Under the pieces are notes generated by a model. It did not search any database. It was not told the origin of the DNA and was given only the letters and a program-made list of their open reading frames with translations. Shown here piece after piece: positions 15,215 to 23,180 of a DNA stretch of 48,806 nt. The stretch is from NCBI GenBank assembly GCA_944385125.1, contig CALWVZ010000011.1, positions 1 through 48,806 on the forward strand, given 5' to 3'. How positions within the stretch are numbered: the first letter of the stretch is position 1; the number at the start of each line of letters is the position of its first letter. Origin of the DNA: an uncultured Oscillospiraceae bacterium. Its GTDB lineage: Bacteria; Bacillota; Clostridia; Oscillospirales; Oscillospiraceae. The translations under genes and the position numbers were made by a program.

Positions 15215-16045
15215 TCAATTGTCCCGGCACGTGCGACGGATGCTGGCGGCAAGGTAAGCCAGTTCCTCCTTGGGGAGCCGTGTGCCGCAGCGTTCATAGA
15301 TCAGCTGGGATATTCTTTCGGCACAGGCGAACTCCTTGGGGAAGCAGCGGCGCACGGCCTCCACTATGATCGGGTCTTCCCTGCTGTAAATGGCTTTGTC
15401 AAAGGCCCGGAAGACCAGAAATTTGAGCTGCACGGTAAACTCATTGTAAAAAATGCTGCCCGTGTCAAATTTAATTTCCTTGCAGGAGCTCAGCATTGTA
15501 AGGATATCGTGGAGACTTGCGGTAATACGTATTGTGTCGCTGATGGTGTTTTCATACTCGGCATTTACCAGATGCAGCGCAATATTTGCCGCTTCATCAT
15601 CCCCGAACTGGATTTCCAGCTCGTCAGCTATAAGTTCCAGAGCATATTTACCCATGGCATATTCCCTGGGATAGAAGAACTTTACCTCAGCAAGGAGGCT
15701 GTTTTGAAATACTATTCCCTGGCGTCTGCGCTCTATGGCAAAACACACATGGTCGGTAAGGGTCAAATAGACGCTGGGGCTGAGCTTGCCCAGGTTCTCC
15801 ATAGCCCTGTCCACGATACGGCTGCACAGCTCCACCTCTCTGGAGGGAAGGCTTGCAAACAGGTCCGTGAGTTTTTGGGTCTGCTCGGTACTCTCCATAC
15901 GGAAAAGTTTCTCCACCCGGCTGTCGTCTATCTCATCTCCCGGGCGCACGGAGAAACCCAGACCCCGGCCCATGGCCACCATCTCTCGTCCGTCTTCACC
16001 GCAGCAGCTGATCACATTGTTGTTGATGCATTTGATTACCTTCAC
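15215..16045 (-). CDS. BglG/LicT-family PRD transcription antiterminator
   Basis: The 276-residue protein would bind a RAT hairpin and prevent termination. The RNA-binding CAT domain (1-55) starts MKVIKCINNNVISC (GTG start) and includes MGRGLGF. PRD1 (about 65-170) keeps His99 and His158, and PRD2 (about 175-276) follows. In PRD2 the positions equivalent to LicT His207 and His269 are Gln206 and Ser268, so HPr-dependent activation looks lost. GTG 16045 is chosen for AAGGGGG seven bases upstream; the open frame further upstream is leader and includes the RAT. It heads the PTS operon and has its own RAT, implying autoregulation by the EII of the operon. Confidence 0.93.
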   Translation of the reverse strand: MKVIKCINNNVISCCGEDGREMVAMGRGLGFSVRPGDEIDDSRVEKLFRMESTEQTQKLTDLFASLPSREVELCSRIVDRAMENLGKLSPSVYLTLTDHVCFAIERRRQGIVFQNSLLAEVKFFYPREYAMGKYALELIADELEIQFGDDEAANIALHLVNAEYENTISDTIRITASLHDILTMLSSCKEIKFDTGSIFYNEFTVQLKFLVFRAFDKAIYSREDPIIVEAVRRCFPKEFACAERISQLIYERCGTRLPKEELAYLAASIRRTCRDN

Positions 16046-16080
16046 TGTTTTGCCCCCTTGGCATATAAAACTTTTAGTGA

Positions 16081-16134
16081 AAATAAAAAGACCATACTCA
16101 AGGCGCCTATAAAAAATGGCCTTAAATATGGTCT
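16081..16134 (-). terminator. Leader terminator of the PTS operon, overlapping the RAT
   Basis: Reading leftward, AGACCATA (16134-16127) pairs with TATGGTCT (16096-16089) and is followed by TTTTATTT (16088-16081). The internal segment AGGCC/GGCGCCT may extend the stem. Its 5' arm overlaps the end of the RAT, so antiterminator binding would exclude terminator formation. Confidence 0.85.
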
Positions 16135-16157
16135 TGCCTGCCGCACAGTAACAACCC
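16130..16157 (-). promoter_or_regulatory. Ribonucleic antiterminator (RAT) of LicT/BglG type
   Basis: Reading leftward from 16157, the sequence starts GGGTTGTTACTG and ends GGCAGGCAAGACC. It closely matches the known consensus GGATTGTTACTG...GCAGGCAAAACC for LicT/SacY/BglG target hairpins. It lies about 16 bases after the expected transcription start and overlaps a rho-independent terminator, in the leader of the antiterminator gene itself. Confidence 0.88.
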
Positions 16158-16179
16158 AAATTTTTCTCTCGTTGCTGTT

Positions 16180-16208
16180 AGTGTATCAACAAATTAACAA
16201 GCTGTCAA
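16180..16208 (-). promoter_or_regulatory. Promoter of the PTS operon
   Basis: Reading leftward: a perfect TTGACA (16208-16203), a 17-base spacer and TACACT (16185-16180). The predicted start near 16173 precedes the RAT. I see no clear cre site (TGNAANCGNTNNCA) around it. Confidence 0.8.
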
Positions 16209-16276
16209 TATTTTTTCAGCAAACTGCGCAAACTTCGTGCCTTTATCCAAATTACATTGTGCAGATTTATGCAGTT

Positions 16277-17026
16277 TTACAGGGCAATACTGTTCAGCAG
16301 CGTCTTGGCCTCCGCCACGATCTCCCTGTCGGCATAGCTGCGGGTATATTCGTCGGCCAGGGGCAGGCCCATGGGCACGCCCGGACGTCTGAAAATCATA
16401 GGGCAGGATTTATCTTGCTTTGCGGAAAAATGGAAATTCCTTATCCCCGCCCGGGCCAGCTCTTCCATATTTTTTGCCGAGACTCCGCTGCCTGCCATGA
16501 CGGCCATTCTGTTGCCCACATACTTCACCATTGCTCTCAGCAGCTCTATCCCCTCCGTGGCCTTTGCCTTCTGGCCGGAGCTGAGCAGAGTATCAAAGCC
16601 CAGTTCCAGGGCCGTGTCCAGGGCCTCAAAGGGCTCCCTGCACAGGTCGAAAGCCCGGTGCAAAGTGTATTTCAGCCCGACCCCGCCCCGCTCCATACAG
16701 GCAGCCAGGTGCTCCCTGTCCAGCCTTCCGTCAGGCAGCAGAGCTCCCAGCACCAGGCCGCTTGCTCCCATGTCTTTAAACAGTTCCACCTCTCTCAGCA
16801 GCAATCTCTTCTCCGCCGGGGTGAAGCAGAAGTCTCCGAAACGGGGGCGTATCATTATATTCACAGGTATCCGAACTGCGGACAGCACTTCTTCAGCCAG
16901 GGCGACGGAGGGGGTGGTGCCTCCTATAAGCAGATGTCCGCATAGCTCCAGCCTGTCCGCCCCGCCTTCCTGGGCCGCAAGGGCGGACTCCACCGAGTCC
17001 ACGCATACTTCCAGCAAATGTTCCAT
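16277..17026 (-). CDS. cutC: CutC family protein
   Basis: The 249-residue TIM-barrel protein begins MEHLLEVCVDSVESALAAQEGGADRLELCGHLLIGGTTPS, the family signature, and has MIRPRFGDFCFT and LHRAFDLCREPFEAL. CutC was described as a copper homeostasis factor, but its biochemical role is unproven and some members may be enzymes acting on nucleotides or sugars. ATG 17026 has AAGGAG nine bases upstream. It is a single gene with its own promoter, pointing away from the THEP1-sfsA-csoR operon, whose last gene encodes a probable copper sensor. Confidence 0.95.
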   Translation of the reverse strand: MEHLLEVCVDSVESALAAQEGGADRLELCGHLLIGGTTPSVALAEEVLSAVRIPVNIMIRPRFGDFCFTPAEKRLLLREVELFKDMGASGLVLGALLPDGRLDREHLAACMERGGVGLKYTLHRAFDLCREPFEALDTALELGFDTLLSSGQKAKATEGIELLRAMVKYVGNRMAVMAGSGVSAKNMEELARAGIRNFHFSAKQDKSCPMIFRRPGVPMGLPLADEYTRSYADREIVAEAKTLLNSIAL

Positions 17027-17101
17027 TAAAAGCTCCTTCTTTCAAAATCAAATGTCTCCGATAGAGGACATGCGCAGCCCGAGGTCCTCCCTGATAGCCG
17101 A

Positions 17102-17130
17102 ATCTTAACACATACCCGGGAGTCTGGCAA
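17102..17130 (-). promoter_or_regulatory. Promoter of cutC
   Basis: Reading leftward: TTGCCA (17130-17125), a 17-base spacer and TAAGAT (17107-17102). The spacer contains the palindromic core CCCGGG within TACCCGGGAG on the plus strand, which weakly resembles GC-rich copper-sensor operators. Confidence 0.6.
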
Positions 17131-17163
17131 CAGTCAAAGCATCGGCAGCAGGGCTGCCGGCTG

Positions 17164-17192
17164 TTTACTTTTTCTGCCTGAGCGTGTATAAT
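17164..17192 (+). promoter_or_regulatory. Promoter of the THEP1-sfsA-csoR operon
   Basis: TTTACT (17164-17169), a 17-base spacer and a perfect TATAAT (17187-17192), 29 bases before the ATG at 17221. Confidence 0.72.
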
Positions 17193-17220
17193 CAGCCCAT
17201 AAATCAAATCAGGTGATGCT

Positions 17221-17808
17221 ATGAAAAAAAAGCTCTTTCTCACCGGGCCCTCCGGTGCGGGCAAAAGTACCATAATACGGCAGGCTCTGGGCTCCTCCCT
17301 GGCTTACGCCGGGGGCTTTTTGACGGAGCGGATATTCGATGGAGAGGGTAGGCTACTGGGTTTCGACCTGCTGCCCGCAGCAGCTGCCCTGTCCGATGCC
17401 GGATACCAGCGCTGGCGCTTTCTGGATTACAGCGGCAAAAGTCCTTCAAAAGACAACGAAGTGTTTCGTATCCATGGGGTGCGGCTATTACAGGAAGCGG
17501 AGTACTATCCCTTTGTCCTGCTGGACGAGATAGGCGGTTTTGAAATGCTCATCCCTCAGTTCAGAAATGCCCTAGCAGAGCTTCTCAACAGCGACCTGCC
17601 TATCATAGGCGTAGTCAAGGGGGCAGAGAACGCCGCATCCATAAAGAGCCGCTTTGGCCTTGGGGACAGGTTCACCCTGCTCACAGATAATCTCCGCAGC
17701 GTCCTGGACCGGGACGTGGATACAGTGCTGCTCCAGGTGAAGGGTCCAGGCGACCCCGTCGCCTCCAGGATAGCCAAAGCCTGGGCAGAGGAGTACGCTC
17801 CCGGATGA
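17221..17808 (+). CDS. THEP1-like nucleoside-triphosphatase
   Basis: The 195-residue P-loop protein belongs to the NTPase_1 (THEP1) family. Walker A is GPSGAGKST (9-17) and Walker B is FVLLDEIGGFE (98-108), the typical THEP1 DEIG motif. Hydrolysis of NTPs has been shown for homologues; the cellular role is unclear. ATG 17221 has AGGTG upstream. Its last four bases overlap the sfsA start (ATGA), so the two genes are coupled. Family knowledge does not explain the pairing with a nuclease and a metal sensor. Confidence 0.85.
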   Translation: MKKKLFLTGPSGAGKSTIIRQALGSSLAYAGGFLTERIFDGEGRLLGFDLLPAAAALSDAGYQRWRFLDYSGKSPSKDNEVFRIHGVRLLQEAEYYPFVLLDEIGGFEMLIPQFRNALAELLNSDLPIIGVVKGAENAASIKSRFGLGDRFTLLTDNLRSVLDRDVDTVLLQVKGPGDPVASRIAKAWAEEYAPG

Positions 17809-18497
17809 ACTACGAGAACATAGTGGAGGCACGGTTCATAGACCGTCCCAACCGCTTCATCGCCCATGTGGAGCTGGAGGGTGAGCCGGTGGTCTGCCAT
17901 GTGAAAAATACCGGCCGCTGCCGGGAGCTGCTAGTTCCCGGTGCAAAGGTGCTATTGCAGGGCTCGGTCAATCCTAAGCGCAAAACCGCCTATGACCTGG
18001 TGGCGGTGTGGAAGGGAGAACGGCTCATCAACATGGACGCCGCAGCCCCCAACGCCGTCTTCGGCCAATGGCTGAGAGAGGGAGGTCTGGGCTTTGTGCC
18101 GGAGCTCATAAAGCCGGAATACACCCATGGGGATTCCCGCTTCGACTTTTACTTTGAGACTCAGGGCAGGCCCTGCCTGGCGGAGGTAAAAGGCGTGACC
18201 CTGGAGGAGGACGGCGTGGTCCGCTTCCCCGACGCCCCCACCCTGAGAGGAGTAAAGCACCTTTTCGGCCTCCAGGCGGCCCTGGCGGAGGGCTTTTGCT
18301 GCTACGCCGTGTTCATTATCCAGATGCGCCATGTGGAGCGATTTGAACCCGCCTGGGATAAGCACCGGGATTTCGGCCTGGCCTTGGCTGAGGCCTCCGG
18401 GGCCGGGGTGGAGGTCCTGGCCCTGGACTGTGATGTAAGCCCCCAGACTCTATCCATAGCCGGCAGGGTGCCGGCTGTATTGACCGTGCCTGAATAA
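17805..18497 (+). CDS. sfsA: SfsA DNA/RNA nuclease family protein
   Basis: The 230-residue protein has the SfsA signatures: FIDRPNRFIAHVELEG, CHVKNTGRCRELLVPGAKVLL, the nuclease-like RFDFYF...CLAEVKGVTL with acidic and Lys residues, and FPDAPTLRGVKHL. SfsA was named for sugar fermentation stimulation in E. coli; a PD-(D/E)XK-like nuclease fold is proposed. The length is typical. It overlaps the THEP1-like gene by four bases and is followed 11 bases later by csoR. Confidence 0.95.
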   Translation: MNYENIVEARFIDRPNRFIAHVELEGEPVVCHVKNTGRCRELLVPGAKVLLQGSVNPKRKTAYDLVAVWKGERLINMDAAAPNAVFGQWLREGGLGFVPELIKPEYTHGDSRFDFYFETQGRPCLAEVKGVTLEEDGVVRFPDAPTLRGVKHLFGLQAALAEGFCCYAVFIIQMRHVERFEPAWDKHRDFGLALAEASGAGVEVLALDCDVSPQTLSIAGRVPAVLTVPE

Positions 18498-18508
18498 GGG
18501 AGGATAAA

Positions 18509-18868
18509 ATGGACGAGAAGATAAAAAATACATATCTGCGCGACCATGGAGACGGCCACGTCCACAGCCACGATACGGCAGAACACAGCTGCGGCACAGC
18601 AGAGCACAGCCATTCCCACACCCAGACCAAGGCTGTGATCAACCGCCTGTCCCGGGCCATAGGCCACCTGGAATCGGTAAAACGCATGGTAGAGAGCGGT
18701 CGGGACTGTACCGAAGTGCTGGTGCAGCTGGCGGCGGTGCGCTCTGCCCTCAACAGTACCGCCAAGGTCATTTTGAAGGACCATCTGGAACACTGCGTCC
18801 AAAGCGCTGGCTCCGACTCTGAGCAGCTGGCGGCTCTCAACGAGGCCATTGACAAGTTCATGAGCTGA
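18509..18868 (+). CDS. csoR: CsoR-type metal-sensing repressor with His-rich N-terminus
   Basis: The 119-residue protein has an N-terminal tail with many His residues (13-37) and a CsoR/RcnR helical core (about 40-119): VINRLSRAIGHLESVKRMVE, DCTEVLVQLAAVRSALN and DHLEHCV. Cys67, His92 and Cys96 reproduce the spacing of the copper ligands Cys-25-His-4-Cys of CsoR, which favours Cu(I) over Ni/Co (RcnR) sensing. The His tail may buffer metal. GGGAGG precedes ATG 18509. No copA/copZ follows; a strong terminator does. It is the third gene of the THEP1-sfsA operon; whether it controls cutC is open. Confidence 0.88.
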   Translation: MDEKIKNTYLRDHGDGHVHSHDTAEHSCGTAEHSHSHTQTKAVINRLSRAIGHLESVKRMVESGRDCTEVLVQLAAVRSALNSTAKVILKDHLEHCVQSAGSDSEQLAALNEAIDKFMS

Positions 18869-18908
18869 AAAAGCTGCGTCCTGCACAACCTGCAGGACGC
18901 AGCTTTTT
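18868..18908. terminator. Bidirectional rho-independent terminator
   Basis: A perfect 18-bp stem (18868-18885 with 18891-18908) with a five-base loop has A-runs on the left and T-runs on the right. It begins at the last base of the csoR stop codon and serves convergent csoR and yihY. Confidence 0.92.
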
Positions 18909-18918
18909 GTCTATCATT

Positions 18919-19752
18919 TCACTGTATGGCCTTGTAGTTGTTCCGGGCCCTCAGGTCCCTTATCACGATGTTGACTGCAGCGCCGCAAAATATCACCATA
19001 CAGCAGAAATACAGCCACAGCATCAGCAGTATCACCGAGGCCAAAGAGCCGTAGACCAGGGGGTATTTGGTAGAGGCGTCGATAAACACGGAAAAGGCTA
19101 TGCTGACGCCCACCAGGGCTATGGTGGCAAGCACTGCTCCCGGCCAGGTGCTGTAGCTGTCCCAGCTGCGCTTGCTAACCTCATAGACTCCCAGACATAT
19201 CAGGTATTCTATGCCCGCCAGCACCAGAAAGCGCACGTATCTCCAGGACTGGCTAATGTCTATAAAGGGCAGCATCTGGTTCAGGCGCTCTATAACGCTT
19301 CTGCCGGTGAGCATCACCAGTATTGCAAAGTACAGCGCCGCAAGAAACAGCAGGGAGAACACCACGCTGAAGAGATATCCCAGGGCGCCCTGAAAGCGCT
19401 GGCCCCCCTGCATCTCCCCTATCGTCCCCTGAAGAGAACGCACCGCCGCCGAGGCGGAGGTGAGCAGCACCACTATCCCTGCCATCATCATGGCTATACT
19501 GTTGTTTTCTGCCACATAATAGAGAAAGTCCTCCAAAAAATCCACGGTCTCCGACGCCATCAGGTGCTCGGTGAAGCTGAGCACGCTCATGGCCTTGTCG
19601 TAGCTATTGCCCAGCAGGGTATAGAGGCAGATTATCAGAGGGAAAAATGTCATGGTCAGATAATAGGACAGGGCGGCGGAAGCTCTGGGCAAACGCTTTA
19701 CAGCGTACATTCTGGAAAAACAGCGGAGAAAACGCATGAATTTTATATGCAT
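18919..19752 (-). CDS. YihY/BrkB family inner-membrane protein
   Basis: The 277-residue protein has about six hydrophobic helices and the family features: RLPRASAALSYYLTMTFFPLIICLYTLLG near residues 18-48, a long periplasmic-like segment, VLLTSASAAVRSLQGTIGE, and SIAFSVFIDASTKYPLVYGSLASVILLMLWLYFCCMVIFCGAAVN. The former annotation as RNase BN is incorrect for this family; function is unknown. ATG 19752 has GAGGGA upstream, only 17 bases past the ftsZ terminator hairpin. No separate promoter is visible, so expression by read-through from ftsZ is possible. Confidence 0.92.
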   Translation of the reverse strand: MHIKFMRFLRCFSRMYAVKRLPRASAALSYYLTMTFFPLIICLYTLLGNSYDKAMSVLSFTEHLMASETVDFLEDFLYYVAENNSIAMMMAGIVVLLTSASAAVRSLQGTIGEMQGGQRFQGALGYLFSVVFSLLFLAALYFAILVMLTGRSVIERLNQMLPFIDISQSWRYVRFLVLAGIEYLICLGVYEVSKRSWDSYSTWPGAVLATIALVGVSIAFSVFIDASTKYPLVYGSLASVILLMLWLYFCCMVIFCGAAVNIVIRDLRARNNYKAIQ

Positions 19753-19768
19753 GAACTTCCCTCAATTC

Positions 19769-19802
19769 AAACAGCCCGCCTGGTATCTGAGGCGGGCTGT
19801 TT
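19769..19802 (-). terminator. Terminator after ftsZ
   Basis: A 13-bp stem (19769-19781 with 19790-19802) with an eight-base loop. On the minus strand it ends CTGTTTGAATT; the T-run is short, so termination may be incomplete before yihY. Confidence 0.72.
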
Positions 19803-19821
19803 ATTCAGTGATAGTATATGC

Positions 19822-20985
19822 TCACTTTGTGTTGAATATTTTGAAAATGCTGTCGAAGGGGTCCTCCTCCGCTGCGGCGGGCTGTGGACTGGGCTGCGCT
19901 GCCGGCTGGGCTGCGCTCTGGGCGGCAGCAGCCTTCTCGGCGGCGCCGGTAAACAGTCCCTGGGAACGCTGAGGAGCTACAGGCTGCTGTGCGGCGGCAG
20001 TACTCTGGGCAGCGGCAGCAGTGACGGAACCGTCTTCAAAGCCGGTGGCAATGACGGTGACCCGGATCTCATCCTCCAGGCTGTCGTCGAAGCTGGCGCC
20101 GAAGATAATGTTTGCGTCGGGGTGGGCGGCCTCCTGCACCAGACTGGCGGCGGTCTCCACATCCTCCAGGTCCATGTCCTCGGAGCCGGTGATATTTATC
20201 AGCACGCCGTGGGCGCCGTTGATGGAGGTCTCCATCAGGGGGCTGGCAACTGCCATACGGGCAGCTTCCTCCGCCTTGCCCTTGCCGGCGGCATGTCCCA
20301 CGCCCATGTGGGCGAAGCCTGCGCTGCGCATGATGCAGTTGACGTCGGCAAAGTCCAGATTTATAAAGCCGGTGTTCTTTATCAGGTTGGAGATGCTGGT
20401 GACTGCCTGGAGCAGCACGTCGTCGGCTATCTCAAAGGCATTGGCCAGAGTGACTTTCTGGTCGGTGGCGAATTTCAGGCGGTCGTTGGGGATAATGAGC
20501 AGGGAGTCGACCCGGCCAAGCAGTTCCTTGATGCCGGCGTTGGCCTGGTCCATGCGGCGCTTGCCCTCAAACTTGAAGGGCTTGGTCACCACGCCTACGG
20601 TGAGCAGGCCTGCGTCCTTAGCTATCTCCGCCACTACGGGAGCCGCCCCCGTGCCGGTGCCGCCGCCCATACCGGCGGTGATGAACACCATGTCCGCATC
20701 TTCCACAGCCTTGGCTATGTTGTTGCGGCTCTCCTCTGCGGAGCGCTTGCCTATCTCCGGGTCGGAGCCTGCGCCCTGACCGCGGGTCATTTTCTCACCT
20801 ATCTGAAGCTTCTGGTCGGCGTTGGACACCGCCAGAGCCTGTCTGTCTGTATTGATGGCTACGAACTCAACGCCTTGGGTCCCGGCCTTGACCATCCTGT
20901 TTACAACATTGTTGCCGGCTCCGCCGACACCAACTACCTTTATAGTAACAACATTCTCAGGACCCGCTTCAGCTTTGAAATCCAT
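19822..20985 (-). CDS. ftsZ: Cell division protein FtsZ
   Basis: FtsZ is the tubulin-like GTPase that forms the division ring. The GTPase core (about 12-320) has [16 protein letters not shown], the tubulin signature [10 protein letters not shown] (107-116) and [10 protein letters not shown]. An Ala/Gln/Pro-rich linker (about 330-370) leads to the tail [13 protein letters not shown]. The usual IPxFLR-type C-terminal peptide for FtsA/SepF binding is not obvious. GGGAGG precedes ATG 20985 and a good promoter lies at 21081-21053. There is no ftsA between ftsQ and ftsZ. It ends the dcw cluster. Confidence 0.98.
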   Translation of the reverse strand: MDFKAEAGPENVVTIKVVGVGGAGNNVVNRMVKAGTQGVEFVAINTDRQALAVSNADQKLQIGEKMTRGQGAGSDPEIGKRSAEESRNNIAKAVEDADMVFITAGMGGGTGTGAAPVVAEIAKDAGLLTVGVVTKPFKFEGKRRMDQANAGIKELLGRVDSLLIIPNDRLKFATDQKVTLANAFEIADDVLLQAVTSISNLIKNTGFINLDFADVNCIMRSAGFAHMGVGHAAGKGKAEEAARMAVASPLMETSINGAHGVLINITGSEDMDLEDVETAASLVQEAAHPDANIIFGASFDDSLEDEIRVTVIATGFEDGSVTAAAAQSTAAAQQPVAPQRSQGLFTGAAEKAAAAQSAAQPAAQPSPQPAAAEEDPFDSIFKIFNTK

Positions 20986-21052
20986 ACTTCTGCCTCCCTC
21001 TCTATTCTAAGGTCACATAAAATGCGAAAATACATCTGTGAATCATGGCAGT

Positions 21053-21081
21053 ATTTTATTACATTTTTCTGCAACAGTCAA
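21053..21081 (-). promoter_or_regulatory. Promoter of ftsZ
   Basis: Reading leftward: TTGACT (21081-21076), a 17-base spacer and TAAAAT (21058-21053), inside the AT-rich 148-base gap between ftsQ and ftsZ. ftsZ can thus be expressed separately from the upstream dcw genes. Confidence 0.78.
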
Positions 21082-21133
21082 TAGCTTTTTTCATTTTTCA
21101 GAAAACTTTTGTAAATAAATTGTAATCTATGTC

Positions 21134-21913
21134 TCACATAGGCCGAAAATGGGCGGTGGCCCCGTCGGAAAGGTCGATAATGCCTATGTCGCCCTCCAGC
21201 AGCTGGGACATGACCGACACCAGCATGCCGAACTTGTACTCGGTATCCCCCGGTCCGCCCAGCTTCACGGTGTATTTATCTCCCAGGTCGAAGACCACAT
21301 TGTACTTGTCGGAGAAGTCGATGCTCTCCACCTGCTGATACAAGTCCCTGGCCTCCAGCTGGTAGAGGACCTGGGCCAGATATTCCACCAGCTCCGTGTC
21401 ATTGTCCTCGGTGAGCATGGTCTCTCCGATGAAGAGGGTGCCGGGAGATATGCCCTCAATGGCTATCATGTCCGCCATTTCCTCCTCTGTGGCCTTGCCC
21501 AGCACCTTGCAGCTGTGGTCTATGCTCCACATCTCGTCGCCCAGGGCGATATAAGCCAGGGCCTGACTTTCCGTCACGGTTATTATTACCTTATTTGGCA
21601 GACTTCTTTCAACGGCAACCTCTTCCACGTAGGGCAGTTTTGCAAATACCCGGCTCAAGGCGGAAAAGCGGTCAAAGAAGAAGAGGTTGTCCCCCTCTTC
21701 GATATCTATGGCCTGTATTATCTCCTCATCGGTATAGTGGGTGTTCCCCTCCACCTGGATGTTTGTTATCCTGAAGAAGATACTCATTACGAAGATCGTG
21801 GTGACTATCACCAGAAAGAACACTATAGGACCGCTGAAGCTGCTGAGATATTGGGACAGGCTGATTCGCTCCGGGCTGTCAGCGGCCTTTCTCTTATGGA
21901 TTTTTCTTGCCAT
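21134..21913 (-). CDS. ftsQ: Cell division protein FtsQ/DivIB
   Basis: The 259-residue bitopic protein has a basic cytoplasmic N-terminus, a membrane segment (about 28-48: GPIVFFLVIVTTIFVMSIFF), a POTRA domain beginning ITNIQVEGNTHYTDEEIIQAI, and a FtsQ/DivIB beta domain with LPYVEEVAVERSLPNKVIITVTE. It links FtsL and the septal transpeptidase in the divisome. I choose ATG 21913 (MARKIHKRK), since AAGGAT lies eight bases before it, while the ATG at 21919 is only two bases from that site. It follows murA by 12 bases. Confidence 0.92.
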   Translation of the reverse strand: MARKIHKRKAADSPERISLSQYLSSFSGPIVFFLVIVTTIFVMSIFFRITNIQVEGNTHYTDEEIIQAIDIEEGDNLFFFDRFSALSRVFAKLPYVEEVAVERSLPNKVIITVTESQALAYIALGDEMWSIDHSCKVLGKATEEEMADMIAIEGISPGTLFIGETMLTEDNDTELVEYLAQVLYQLEARDLYQQVESIDFSDKYNVVFDLGDKYTVKLGGPGDTEYKFGMLVSVMSQLLEGDIGIIDLSDGATAHFRPM

Positions 21914-21925
21914 CGGCATATCCTT

Positions 21926-23179
21926 TCAGCATTCCAAATAAATATCTGCCCCAAGGGAGCGCAGACGCATATCAAAGCGCTCATATCCCCGGGTGACGTG
22001 TCCGTCGTCAAATATGGTGGATTCCCCTCTGGCGGCCAGTGCGGCCACTATCATGGCTGCACCTCCCCGCAGGTCGGTAGCGGTGAGGGCGGCGCCGTGG
22101 AGGCAATCCACTCCCCAGATCTCCGCCTGGCGGCCGGACACGGCTATATCCGCACCCAGACGCTGGAGCTCCGGCACCTGGCGGTATCTGTTTTCAAAGA
22201 TGTTCTCCGTTATCACGGTCCGGCCCTCAGCCTTTAGAAGAGCTGCCATCAGCACCGGCTGGGCGTCGGTGGGGAAACCCGGATAGGGCTCAGTGGAAAC
22301 TTCGCCCACAGCCTTCAGTCTGGCCGGAGCTTTTACCCGGACACTGCGATTAGAGTTTATTATATCACAGCCGGCACATTTTAGGAAGTGGAGAACTGTT
22401 GAAAAATGCGCCGGGTCCACCCCCCGCATTTCAACATTTCCGCCAGTAGCCGCCGCAGCGCAGGCTATGGTGGAGGCCACTATCCTGTCCGGGATTATCC
22501 TGTGGCTCACCGCTTTTACGGGTCTGAAGCCCCCGATGTACACTTTTTCCGTGCCCGCTCCTGCCACCTCCAGGCCCATGGCCCTCAGGTACTCCTGTAG
22601 GGCCACTATCTCCGGCTCCCTGGCGGCGCCCTGTATCACGGTCTCGCCCTCCGCCCTGGCCGCCGCCAGCATGATGTTCTCCGTGGCCCCCACGCTGGGG
22701 AAGGGCAGCGCTATCCTCTCGCCGCGGAGCTTTTCCGCCCGGCAGTTTATCTCTCCCCCTGCCTCCTCTATCTCCGCCCCCATCTGCCTCAGAGCGGCCA
22801 GGTGCAGGTCGATGGGCCGCTTGCCCAGCTGGCAGCCTCCGGGCAAGCTGAGTTTGGCTCCCCCGCAGCGGGCTATCAGCGCTCCCATGAATATCACAGA
22901 GGAACGCATCTCCACCATGAGGGAGTGGGGGATCTCGCTGCGGCACAGGGCCTGGGAATCTATGTATACCTCTCCTCCCCACTGTTCGGCGGTGCAGCCC
23001 AGGTGCCTGAGTATCCTCAGGGCCGCATCCACGTCCCTCAATTGGGGCACGTTCAGCAGCTCCGTTGCCGCCGGACTGATTATCGAGGCGGCTATGATGG
23101 GCAGAGACGCATTTTTTGAGCCCTGCACAAAGCAGGAGCCTTCCAGCCTGTTTCCGCCTCCAAGGTGCCATATATCCAT
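21926..23179 (-). CDS. murA: UDP-N-acetylglucosamine 1-carboxyvinyltransferase
   Basis: MurA catalyses the first committed step of peptidoglycan synthesis, adding enolpyruvate to UDP-GlcNAc. Key residues are Lys22 in VQGSKNASLPI and Cys116 in LPGGCQLGKRPID, the residue attacked by fosfomycin. GVDPAHF and GFPTDAQP are also conserved. ATG 23179 (MDIWHLGGGN) is chosen because GGGGGG lies six bases upstream; ATG 23197 in frame has no site. The SD lies inside a hairpin. The 417-residue length is typical. A second murA paralogue may exist elsewhere, as in many Firmicutes. Confidence 0.96.
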   Translation of the reverse strand: MDIWHLGGGNRLEGSCFVQGSKNASLPIIAASIISPAATELLNVPQLRDVDAALRILRHLGCTAEQWGGEVYIDSQALCRSEIPHSLMVEMRSSVIFMGALIARCGGAKLSLPGGCQLGKRPIDLHLAALRQMGAEIEEAGGEINCRAEKLRGERIALPFPSVGATENIMLAAARAEGETVIQGAAREPEIVALQEYLRAMGLEVAGAGTEKVYIGGFRPVKAVSHRIIPDRIVASTIACAAAATGGNVEMRGVDPAHFSTVLHFLKCAGCDIINSNRSVRVKAPARLKAVGEVSTEPYPGFPTDAQPVLMAALLKAEGRTVITENIFENRYRQVPELQRLGADIAVSGRQAEIWGVDCLHGAALTATDLRGGAAMIVAALAARGESTIFDDGHVTRGYERFDMRLRSLGADIYLEC

Positions 23180-23180
23180 G

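Noticed and set aside
18907..21084. 725-codon plus-strand ORF across yihY and ftsZ
   Set aside because: It spans two recognised minus-strand genes and their terminator, with no family match. Similar reasoning removes 4741-6489, 13184-14725, 26674-28188, 34035-35858 and 46885-48327.
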